DNA of 7,851 nt from DATKCJ01 sp035513275 (GTDB lineage: Bacteria > Verrucomicrobiota > Verrucomicrobiia > Opitutales > Opitutaceae): assembly GCA_035513275.1 (NCBI GenBank), contig DATKCJ010000126.1, positions 1-7,851 on the forward strand. Direction: 5' to 3'. Positions 1 through 4,566 of this stretch are shown here, piece after piece. The notes under the pieces are model-generated. The model was given only the letters and a program-made list of their open reading frames with translations, was not told the origin of the DNA and ran no database searches. Each line of letters begins with the position of its first letter. Position 1 is the stretch's first letter. Both the position numbers and the translations under genes were made by a program.

Positions 1-464
1 GCGCTGTCGACGCGCCAGTGAACCCCATGCGCAAGCTCATCACGAGCGGCGCCACGTTCGTCGCGCGCACGCACTCCGGCCAGGTGATGCACATGTGCGA
101 GATGATGGAGCGCGCGCTCCTGCACAAGGGATTCAGCGTCGTTGAAATCCTCTCCGACTGCGTCGAATTCTACGACACCGCGTTCGACGCGGTCACGCCC
201 CGCAAAGGCGGCACCTTCGCGACGATCGAACTCAAGAAGGGCGACGGCACGCCTGAGGACGCGGCTCGCCACGATCCGTCGGACATCGACGCCGCCTATC
301 GCCTCGCGAATCTCGAGTGGCCCGGTAAGTTCGGCGTCTTCTACGAGACCCATGCGCCCACCAAGAACGAGAAGGAAGCCGGCATCGTCGCCACCATCCG
401 CGAGCGCAACAAAAACGCCGACGACCTCACGCTCCTGAAACGCAGCTTCGAGCGGATGAAGTAG
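1..464 (+). CDS. 2-oxoacid:ferredoxin oxidoreductase, beta subunit, C-terminal part (5' truncated)
   Basis: The reading frame is open from the left edge (first full codon at base 3) to TAG at 462-464, so only the last ~153 residues are present; the GTG at 18 is an internal valine, not a start. Motifs resembling the C-terminal part of PorB/KorB-type beta subunits include NPMRKLITSGATFVAR, the helix with HMCEMMERAL, and HKGFSVVEILSDCVEF. By family knowledge this cytoplasmic subunit binds thiamine pyrophosphate and works with an alpha/gamma subunit, oxidatively decarboxylating 2-oxoacids such as 2-oxoglutarate or pyruvate with ferredoxin as electron acceptor. The TPP-binding and Fe-S portions lie outside the window. 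The alpha subunit is probably encoded just upstream (inference). Substrate cannot be told from this fragment, so korB or porB is not assigned. The tail is lysine/arginine rich and ends RSFERMK. Confidence 0.88.
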   Translation, partial: AVDAPVNPMRKLITSGATFVARTHSGQVMHMCEMMERALLHKGFSVVEILSDCVEFYDTAFDAVTPRKGGTFATIELKKGDGTPEDAARHDPSDIDAAYRLANLEWPGKFGVFYETHAPTKNEKEAGIVATIRERNKNADDLTLLKRSFERMK

Positions 465-484
465 GCGCCGCCAGTGGCGGCGCC
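464..484 (+). terminator. GC hairpin at the stop codon of the oxidoreductase gene
   Basis: A perfect inverted repeat GGCGCCGCC / GGCGGCGCC (9-bp stem, loop AGT) begins in the last base of the TAG stop. There is no T-tract after it (TGATTG follows). It may therefore act as a 3'-end stabiliser or a Rho-assisted terminator rather than a classical intrinsic terminator. Confidence 0.5.
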
Positions 485-485
485 T

Positions 486-513
486 GATTGCGGAGTGCGG
501 ATTTCGGATTGCG
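486..513 (+). repeat. Degenerate 7-bp tandem array (4 units)
   Basis: Four head-to-tail heptamers are visible: GATTGCG, GAGTGCG, GATTTCG, GATTGCG (consensus GAtTgCG). The array starts two bases after the stop-codon hairpin and ends just before the palindromic repeat at 518. The same type of heptad recurs at 664-712 and, on the opposite strand, at 4493-4548. Confidence 0.65.
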
Positions 514-517
514 CCCA

Positions 518-553
518 TTCGACAGGCTCAGGGCGCCCTGAGCGGAGCCGAAC
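518..553. repeat. Palindromic intergenic repeat with an 18-bp perfect core
   Basis: The core GCTCAGGGCGCCCTGAGC (526-543) is a perfect palindrome. It is flanked by TTCGACAG on the left and GGAGCCGAAC on the right, whose outer TTCG/CGAA ends are also complementary. Sequences of this form, starting TTCGACAGGCTCAGG, are familiar as intergenic repeats in many high-GC bacteria; this is memory, not a search. As RNA it would fold into a strong hairpin. Confidence 0.7.
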
Positions 554-578
554 GGGCGGATTGGCTGATCGAAGTTGT

Positions 579-615
579 CTCCGAGGTAGCGCGCCCATCT
601 CCGAGGGGCGCGTTC
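579..615 (+). repeat. 37-bp GTAG-hairpin repeat, family B, copy 1
   Basis: This 37-bp unit matches 711-747 at 36 of 37 positions, the difference being T versus G at unit position 22. Each copy has a GTAG tetranucleotide (CCGAGGTAG) followed by a hairpin with CGCGCCC / GGGCGCG arms and a 9-nt loop. GTAG next to a GC hairpin is the signature of REP sequences. Confidence 0.75.
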
Positions 616-627
616 CGCCTGCTGAAC

Positions 628-652
628 TGTAGGAGCGGCTTTACGCCGCGAC
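628..652 (+). repeat. 25-bp GTAG-hairpin repeat, family A, copy 1
   Basis: The unit is TGTAGGAGCGGC followed by TTTACGCCGCGAC. It has a GTAGG head and a GCGGC / GCCGC stem around the 5-nt loop TTTAC. Near-identical copies lie at 4349-4373 (same strand, one substitution) and 4398-4422 (opposite strand, one substitution), about 3.7 kb away, so this is a dispersed family rather than a local duplication. Confidence 0.75.
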
Positions 653-663
653 TCCGCTTCCGC

Positions 664-712
664 GGATCCGTATTTTCACTTTCGGATTCTCGATTCTCGA
701 ATGAATCGGACT
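664..712 (+). repeat. Degenerate 7-bp tandem array (about 7 units)
   Basis: Read in steps of seven from 664 the units are GGATCCG, TATTTTC, ACTTTCG, GATTCTC, GATTCTC, GAATGAA, TCGGACT. Only the two central units (685-698) are identical. The flanking ones are decayed and keep mainly the phase and the GA/TTC content. The array lies directly between repeat A copy 1 and repeat B copy 2. Confidence 0.45.
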
Positions 713-747
713 CCGAGGTAGCGCGCCCATCGCCGAGGGGCGCGTTC
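711..747 (+). repeat. 37-bp GTAG-hairpin repeat, family B, copy 2
   Basis: Second copy of the 579-615 unit in the same orientation, 95 bp further on, with one substitution in the loop. The CGCGCCC / GGGCGCG arms are unchanged. Both copies read on the minus strand give the peptide NAPLGDGRATSE, so spurious gene predictions are easily made here. Confidence 0.75.
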
Positions 748-762
748 GATTTCGAAAGTAAC

Positions 763-779
763 GCAGGCATCCTGCCTGC
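763..779. repeat. Small hairpin GCAGGCA / TGCCTGC
   Basis: A perfect 7-bp stem with the loop TCC. Directly after it, CCGCG (784-788) can pair with CGCGG (803-807). Together they look like one more compound palindromic repeat unit. No T-tract follows on either strand. Confidence 0.5.
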
Positions 780-876
780 ATGGCCGCGCAGGTTTGCAGG
801 GTCGCGGTATGAAAATCCGCCCAAATCCCTCGAGCACTTCTCCCGTCTCCCTTAGCTCTGTCATCTGCGTCGTATT

Positions 877-948
877 GCCTACCCTTACGACAGCCTACAG
901 CAAAACCTACGCCCCGCCTACGAGGGACTATAGGCGACGCCTACCCTT
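877..948 (-). repeat. Cluster of GTAGG words (CCTAC on +) at the end of the exported-protein gene
   Basis: CCTAC begins at 878, 894, 906, 917 and 940. The 10-mer GCCTACCCTT is present exactly at 877-886 and 939-948. TAGGCG-A-CGCCTA (931-943) is a 13-base palindrome overlapping the TAG stop of the minus-strand gene ending at 941. On the minus strand these words are GTAGG, the same head seen in repeat families A and C. They may be decayed repeat heads, and the palindrome could help end the transcript. Confidence 0.4.
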
Positions 949-1405
949 GTTCTGAGTTCCCTTTCTCATGCACAATTTCGACTTTGAGATACTCGATTGA
1001 GATGATACGGCCCACAACTTCGCCGCCCTTTCCAATGTCGGCGTAAAACGGACCACACACGATTCCGCTGTTCACTGGAACCCCGTCCGCCTGCTTGGAG
1101 AGGTCGTCCGGGAGACCCAAATCGATACGATTCGCGTCATCGAGCAATCCTCCTGTATCCGGGTGCATACGCCCAGGACCCTCGCGACCCAGAATGACCA
1201 GTCCCACCACACAGACCCGCTTCTTGTGATACTTCTGAGGATTCGCGATCAGCTCGATGATCGAAACTCTGATAGCCTTTTCAGGTCGCTCCCCAAACTC
1301 AAAATATTCGCGCTTTGGCATGGCCGGCTCTCCGCCAGCCGGCGCAATTGCGTATGACCAAGCGACCAACACGGCCGCGAAAAAGAGTGGTCTCATCAGT
1401 TTCAT
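941..1405 (-). CDS. Small exported protein of unknown function, possible OB-fold
   Basis: A 154-aa protein starting MKLMRPLFF. Residues 5-23 form a hydrophobic stretch with an AxA signal-peptidase I pattern (APA at 21-23), so export is likely; no cysteine follows, so it is not a lipoprotein. The core VSIIELIANPQKYHKKRV (47-64) followed by CVVGLV resembles small bacterial proteins with a 'LI.NP.KY.GKRV.V.G' strand-turn-strand start, thought to be OB-fold-like. Residues 84-147 contain further alternating hydrophobic strands. I do not recognise a named family. It lies 91 bp downstream of the histidine kinase on the same strand, so co-transcription is possible, but small hairpins in the gap (such as GTGGC TGA GCCAC at 1445-1457) leave this open. 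A weak GGGGTGA precedes the ATG. A periplasmic partner role for the kinase is speculation. Confidence 0.75.
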   Translation of the reverse strand: MKLMRPLFFAAVLVAWSYAIAPAGGEPAMPKREYFEFGERPEKAIRVSIIELIANPQKYHKKRVCVVGLVILGREGPGRMHPDTGGLLDDANRIDLGLPDDLSKQADGVPVNSGIVCGPFYADIGKGGEVVGRIISIEYLKVEIVHEKGNSEQG

Positions 1406-1496
1406 TGTGTATCACCCCGACTTTCTCACGCATTCGTCGCCGGCGTGGCTGAGCCACATCGGGCCATGATTCTTGGCTCAAACTTAGCGGTTGCTC

Positions 1497-3596
1497 TCAC
1501 AGCTCAAAATAAAACGTCGCTCCGGATCCTTCGCGGCCTTCGGCCCAGATCCGGCCGCCGTGGCGGCCGAGGATACGTGCGACTGTTGCGAGTCCGATTC
1601 CCGTGCCGGGAAATTCTGTGACGCGGTGCAGGCGCTGGAAGGGCATGAAGAGCTTCGAGGCAAATTCCTGGTCGAAGCCGGCGCCGTCGTCCCGCACGAA
1701 GAACACTGTCTTGCCGCTGCGTTGCTCGAGTGCGGCAAACTCGACCGAGGCCTGCAGCTTGCGCGAGGTGAACTTCCACGCGTTGCCGAGCAGGTTCTCC
1801 AGCATCACGCGCACGAGCCGGGCGTCGCCCGCCGCAATGAGGTTGGGCGCGATCTTCATCTCCACGCGCCGCAGTGGCTCCGACGTCCGCAGGTCGGCCA
1901 CGACTTCCCCGGCGATGCGAGTCAGATCGAGCGGCTCGGTGCGCATCTCTATGTGTGTCACGCGCGAGAGCGTGATCAGATCCTCGATGAGCTTGGTCAT
2001 GCGATCCGCGGAGCCGAGGATGCGGTGCAGGTAGTCGCGGCCCGTCTCGTCGAGTCGATCGCGATACTCGCGATCGAGCGCGAGACCGAAGCCCTGGATC
2101 GCACGCAACGGCGAGCGAAGGTCGTGCGAGACAGAATAGCTGAACGACCGAAGTTCATCAACGACCGCCTCGAGCTCGGATGTGCGCTTGCCGACGCGCT
2201 TCTCCAACTCCTCGTTCAGGCGGCTGAGCTCGAGCTCGAAGTGCTTGCGCTCGCTGACGTCCATCATGACTCCGCGCAGCTTGGTGACGCGATCGCCCAC
2301 CACGACCGGCGAGACCGCGTCGTGCACCCAAACTGTGCGCCCGGCATGCCCGAGCAGGCGATAATCAACTGCCTTCGTCGTGCGGGTCTGGATGACCTCC
2401 TTGTAGTGGGCCATTGCCTTGTGCGAGTCGTCGGGGTGCACGTGCCGCATCCAGAAACCCGACTCGCGCAGCCAGTCCTCGCTCCTGAATCCGAGCACGC
2501 GCTCTGCCTGGTCGCTCACGAGCGTATGCCGGAAGGTCGCCACATCGAGCTCCCACACGATGCCATCGAGCGAGTTGACGACGGCTTCGTAGCGGCGGTT
2601 AAGTTGCTCCAGAGCCGCCTCGGTCCGGCGCATTTCCGTGACGTCGAAGATCAGCCCGTGCAGGTGCGACTCCCCGCCGGCCTCGCCGCGCAAGGTCGCG
2701 GCCTCGGTCACCACGCGGCGGATGCCGCCGTCTTTCCGAAGGAGGCGGTATTCACAACGGACGGGACCTTCCTTCTTCCCGAACAATGCGTTTGCCGCCT
2801 GCGAACGATCCTCCGGGTGCATCTGCTCCAGCCAAAGTCCCGGCGAGTCAATCCACTCCTCAACCGTGAAGCCGAGCATGGTTCGCACCTGAGGGCTGAT
2901 GAAGGTGAAAGTGTTTTTGTCATCGAGCAACGCGGTGAACGTGACCGCCGGGATCCGCTCGATCAACGTGCGGTAGCGCGCCTCGGACTCCTGCATTGCG
3001 ATTTCAGCAAGCTTGCCCTCGGTGATGTCCGCGATCGCACCGACGAATCCCGCGCCTGAGTCCGCACCTTCCGGATGCACTTCAACCTGCAGCCAGCGCA
3101 CTTCAAATGGCGGACGCCGAAGCAGCAAGGTGGCGCGCATGGGCACCCTCGCCTCGCGGCTTGCCTCCCAGTCGTGCGCGACCGCATCGGGATCCTCCGG
3201 CGCGATCGCCACGATCCACGGCAGGCCGACGCCTCCTGGCACACCCGTGATGGTCACCCATGACTCGTTCACGTAGGTGCACACGCCCGCGGAGTCCGTG
3301 CGGAAGATGCCCGCCGGCGAGAGACGCGTGACGGTAGTGAACAGTTCCTCACTCGTGCGCAGAGCGCGCTCGATGATCTGCCGGTTCTCAAATTCGCTCC
3401 GGACAAGAAGGAAGAACAGGCAAGCCGTCATGATCGCGAAGGCGATCGCCTCGTAGCGACGCAGGAACCAGTAGAGGTTTGGCTGGGTCACGTCCGGCTC
3501 GAGATAGAAACTGAAGTAGCCGATCCACGTCAGCGCGAAGAGACCGTAGACGATCGTCACTCGGACCGAGGGATTTGCCTTTAGAAAGCGGAGCAT
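1497..3596 (-). CDS. Membrane-bound PAS-domain sensor histidine kinase
   Basis: A 699-aa protein. Two hydrophobic segments (about 12-32 and 48-65) anchor a short extracytoplasmic loop. Three PAS/PAC sensor modules follow: about 82-195 (PAC end FVGAIADITEGK), 203-325 (GLIFDVTEMRR) and 332-452 (GVMMDVSERK). A coiled coil (453-485, RLNEELEKRVGKRTSELE) leads into a HisKA domain with phospho-accepting H491 in SVSHDLRSPLRAI. The HATPase domain shows the N box (LENLLGNAWKF, N601 and N605), the G1 box DDGAGFD (636-642), the F box FMPFQRLH, and the G2 box GTGIGLA (664-670). All catalytic motifs look intact. Such kinases autophosphorylate on His and pass phosphate to a response regulator. None is encoded here and no receiver domain is fused, so it is an orphan in this window. 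The second and third PAS domains are of the PAS_3 type ('LGFT.EEW', 'HPED'), but the ligand cannot be told. The ATG has no clear ribosome site; a 12-bp palindrome lies 9 bases upstream. Confidence 0.95.
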   Translation of the reverse strand: MLRFLKANPSVRVTIVYGLFALTWIGYFSFYLEPDVTQPNLYWFLRRYEAIAFAIMTACLFFLLVRSEFENRQIIERALRTSEELFTTVTRLSPAGIFRTDSAGVCTYVNESWVTITGVPGGVGLPWIVAIAPEDPDAVAHDWEASREARVPMRATLLLRRPPFEVRWLQVEVHPEGADSGAGFVGAIADITEGKLAEIAMQESEARYRTLIERIPAVTFTALLDDKNTFTFISPQVRTMLGFTVEEWIDSPGLWLEQMHPEDRSQAANALFGKKEGPVRCEYRLLRKDGGIRRVVTEAATLRGEAGGESHLHGLIFDVTEMRRTEAALEQLNRRYEAVVNSLDGIVWELDVATFRHTLVSDQAERVLGFRSEDWLRESGFWMRHVHPDDSHKAMAHYKEVIQTRTTKAVDYRLLGHAGRTVWVHDAVSPVVVGDRVTKLRGVMMDVSERKHFELELSRLNEELEKRVGKRTSELEAVVDELRSFSYSVSHDLRSPLRAIQGFGLALDREYRDRLDETGRDYLHRILGSADRMTKLIEDLITLSRVTHIEMRTEPLDLTRIAGEVVADLRTSEPLRRVEMKIAPNLIAAGDARLVRVMLENLLGNAWKFTSRKLQASVEFAALEQRSGKTVFFVRDDGAGFDQEFASKLFMPFQRLHRVTEFPGTGIGLATVARILGRHGGRIWAEGREGSGATFYFEL

Positions 3597-3605
3597 GGAC
3601 CGTTG

Positions 3606-3617
3606 CTGGCGCGCCAG
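3606..3617. repeat. 12-bp perfect palindrome upstream of the kinase start
   Basis: CTGGCGCGCCAG ends 9 bases before the kinase ATG on its coding strand, where a ribosome site would be expected. It could be an operator or chance in GC-rich DNA. Confidence 0.35.
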
Positions 3618-3732
3618 TCCCGGGAAGCTACGCGCGCGGGTTGTGCAGTTCCAGTCAATCCTTGGAGGCGAACCCTTCCCCGACCAATGGCGAACTGCTC
3701 ATGCTGCAACGCCGTCGCTGATCGGTTGGTTT

Positions 3733-3781
3733 GGAGTTCCGCGTTTCCGCGGAGAACGGAGCCGTCTAAAGGCGGAACTCC
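3733..3781. repeat. 49-bp inverted-repeat element with GGAGTTCCGC ends
   Basis: The ends GGAGTTCCGC (3733-3742) and GCGGAACTCC (3772-3781) are perfect 10-bp inverted repeats. Between them lie the palindrome TCCGCGGA (3745-3752) and CCGTCTAAAGGCGG. A further AACGCGGAGTTC (3783-3794) repeats the left arm in inverse form. It looks like another dispersed intergenic repeat, unlike families A-C because it lacks a GTAG head. No open frame for a transposase is associated. Confidence 0.6.
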
Positions 3782-3827
3782 CAACGCGGAGTTCAGCACC
3801 ACAAGGAGCGTTGACGGGAGCATCAAG

Positions 3828-3843
3828 GCGAGGCGCTCCTCGC
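3828..3843. repeat. Hairpin GCGAGG-CGCT-CCTCGC
   Basis: A perfect 6-bp GC stem with a 4-nt loop, 63 bases upstream of the 3907 start. No T-tract follows on the plus strand. Role unknown; it may be part of the repeat cluster just before it. Confidence 0.35.
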
Positions 3844-3872
3844 AGTTAATCGGAGGATCGCCGTGTCGGGGC

Positions 3873-3900
3873 TTGGCAATCGCACCGGTCGAGGTAGAAG
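3873..3900 (+). promoter_or_regulatory. Possible sigma-70-like promoter of the 3907 gene
   Basis: TTGGCA (3873-3878, 5 of 6 to TTGACA) and TAGAAG (3895-3900, 4 of 6 to TATAAT) are 16 bases apart. Transcription would begin about at the ATG itself, implying a leaderless or nearly leaderless message, which would fit the lack of a well-placed Shine-Dalgarno (GAGG lies 12 bases from ATG). This rests only on consensus matching. Confidence 0.25.
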
Positions 3901-3906
3901 TCTGCC

Positions 3907-4326
3907 ATGCAATGGAACGACGCCATCAACCTGATCCAAGCTTGCGGCTCGCGCATGACTGCGCTCTTCGGTGAGCCGGTCTTCGACGAGTGGGCCATCC
4001 TCAAGCTCGATGGCGTCACGTCGGTGGCCTATTACAGCGGACCGCGCCCATCGAGCTTTATGGCGACCATTGCGAGCGACTCGGCCGCGCTCAGCCGCGA
4101 GACCAGCATGCGCAAATACTCGCCGGGCGAGTTTGAGTTTGCGCGGGACTCCGGTGGCACGGCCTTCGATGTCTTCGTGGTGCTCGGCGGGGGCTGCATT
4201 CTGGTCTGCAACAACATCGCCGCGGCGATGACCGACATCCGGAAGCGCCCGGCGTGGCTGAAGGCGCAGGTGCCGTTCGTGGAGATGACCGAAAAGTTTC
4301 GCGCGGATCCGCTGAAAGCGGAATAG
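3907..4326 (+). CDS. Conserved-looking protein of unknown function, possibly roadblock/profilin-like
   Basis: A 139-aa soluble protein without signal peptide or membrane segment. It starts MQWNDAINLIQACGSRM; the next ATG (3955) would remove an amphipathic helix, so the first was chosen. The pattern is an N-terminal helix, strands FDEWAILKLDG and TSVAYYSG (26-45), a helix about 50-68, strands GEFEFARDS and TAFDVFVVLGGGCILVCNN (74-103), then a C-terminal helix about 104-131. This helix-strand-strand-helix-strand-strand-helix order, with a strong VFVVLGGGCILVCNN hairpin, is like roadblock/LC7 or other profilin-like regulators, but I do not recognise a family and this is a guess. Coding character is good (GC-rich third positions, no other frame convincing). 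It stands alone, flanked by repeat islands. Cys98 and Cys101 in GCILVCNN are close in space but do not form a standard CxxC site. Confidence 0.7.
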   Translation: MQWNDAINLIQACGSRMTALFGEPVFDEWAILKLDGVTSVAYYSGPRPSSFMATIASDSAALSRETSMRKYSPGEFEFARDSGGTAFDVFVVLGGGCILVCNNIAAAMTDIRKRPAWLKAQVPFVEMTEKFRADPLKAE

Positions 4327-4348
4327 CTTAGTCCCGCCGGGATCTGAA

Positions 4349-4373
4349 TGTAGGGGCGGCTTTACGCCGCGAC
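4349..4373 (+). repeat. GTAG-hairpin repeat, family A, copy 2 (left arm of an inverted pair)
   Basis: The unit TGTAGGGGCGGC plus TTTACGCCGCGAC differs from the copy at 628-652 only by G for A at unit position 7. It lies 22 bases after the stop of the 3907 gene and pairs with the inverted copy at 4398-4422 across a 24-bp spacer. Similarity extends a few bases outward (TCTGA before it, TCAGA after its partner). Confidence 0.75.
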
Positions 4374-4397
4374 CGAATCGCAGTCGTTCGCCGCATT

Positions 4398-4422
4398 GTC
4401 GCGGCATAAAGCCGCTCCTACA
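4398..4422 (-). repeat. GTAG-hairpin repeat, family A, copy 3 (right arm of an inverted pair)
   Basis: Read on the minus strand the unit is TGTAGGAGCGGC plus TTTATGCCGCGAC, one loop substitution from the 628-652 copy. With 4349-4373 it forms a head-out inverted pair, the arrangement called BIME when built of REP units. A transcript through both could form one long hairpin or two small ones, and may end the 3907 gene message. Confidence 0.75.
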
Positions 4423-4435
4423 TTTCAGAAGCAAA

Positions 4436-4485
4436 GTAGGTGGCGCGCTCGTCGCGCCACGTTGCGCGACAAGCGCGCAACCTAC
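4436..4485. repeat. 50-bp inverted pair of GTAG-hairpin units, family C, with a compensatory change
   Basis: Two 26-bp units face each other and overlap by two bases (4436-4461 plus, 4460-4485 minus). The first is GTAGGTGGCGCG-CTCGT-CGCGCCACG; the second, on the minus strand, is GTAGGTTGCGCG-CTTGT-CGCGCAACG. They agree at 23 of 26 positions. Each has a GTAG head and an 8-bp stem with a 5-nt loop. Two of the three differences (unit positions 7 and 23) exchange a G:C pair for T:A within the stem, so pairing is kept; the third is in the loop. Confidence 0.8.
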
Positions 4486-4492
4486 CCCAGCC

Positions 4493-4548
4493 AGTCCGCA
4501 CTCCGTCATTCAGCATTCTCATCTTCAAACTCCGAACTCCGATCTCCG
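4493..4548 (-). repeat. Degenerate 7-bp tandem array (about 8 units)
   Basis: On the plus strand in steps of seven: AGTCCGC, ACTCCGT, CATTCAG, CATTCTC, ATCTTCA, AACTCCG, AACTCCG, ATCTCCG. On the minus strand the end units read as GAGATCG, GAGTTCG, GAGTTTG, the same GAnTnCG type as 486-513. The array ends 18 bases from the stop of the exchanger gene. Peptide-like strings such as SSEFEDEN in minus-strand frames come from this array. Confidence 0.55.
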
Positions 4549-4566
4549 CGCGCGAGCGCCGCTTCC

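Larger units (their letters stand above)
465..940. other. Gene-free repeat island between the oxidoreductase and the exported-protein gene
   Basis: These 476 bases contain no believable gene. Several frames are open on the minus strand, but their residues come from the repeats themselves (for example NAPLGDGRATSE occurs twice in one frame). The stretch is a mosaic of a stop-codon hairpin, two heptad arrays, an 18-bp palindrome, two copies of a 37-bp repeat, one copy of a 25-bp repeat also found near 4350-4422, a 7-bp-stem hairpin, and a cluster of CCTAC words. The genes on both sides point into it (convergent), so it probably holds no promoter for them. Confidence 0.7.
3597..3906. other. Divergent intergenic region with palindromic repeats
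   Basis: These 310 bases separate the divergently transcribed kinase and the 3907 gene, so both promoters should be here. No gene is credible: an 81-residue minus-strand frame starting at 3826 runs through the repeats and into the kinase start in another frame. The stretch contains a 12-bp palindrome near the kinase start, an inverted repeat at 3733-3781, a hairpin at 3828-3843, and one passable sigma-70-like promoter before 3907. Confidence 0.6.

Noticed and set aside
528..864. Two overlapping minus-strand open frames of 98 and 62 codons
   Set aside because: They are translations of the repeat island; NAPLGDGRATSE appears twice because the 37-bp repeat does. No start signal.
485..940. CRISPR array
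   Set aside because: The repeats are few, unevenly spaced, of different families and partly inverted; there are no regular spacers and no cas genes.
1491..3059. 522-codon open frame on the plus strand
   Set aside because: It is antisense to the histidine kinase, whose motifs are all intact. Long antisense frames arise from high-GC codon bias, and its residues (many H, R, E, A, D) show no domain.
3581..3826. 81-codon minus-strand frame overlapping the kinase start
   Set aside because: Its sequence is the 3733-3781 repeat read as protein and it overlaps the kinase start in another frame.
3823..4509. 228-codon open frame on the minus strand
   Set aside because: Antisense to the 3907 gene, and its first ~60 residues come from the family A and C repeats.
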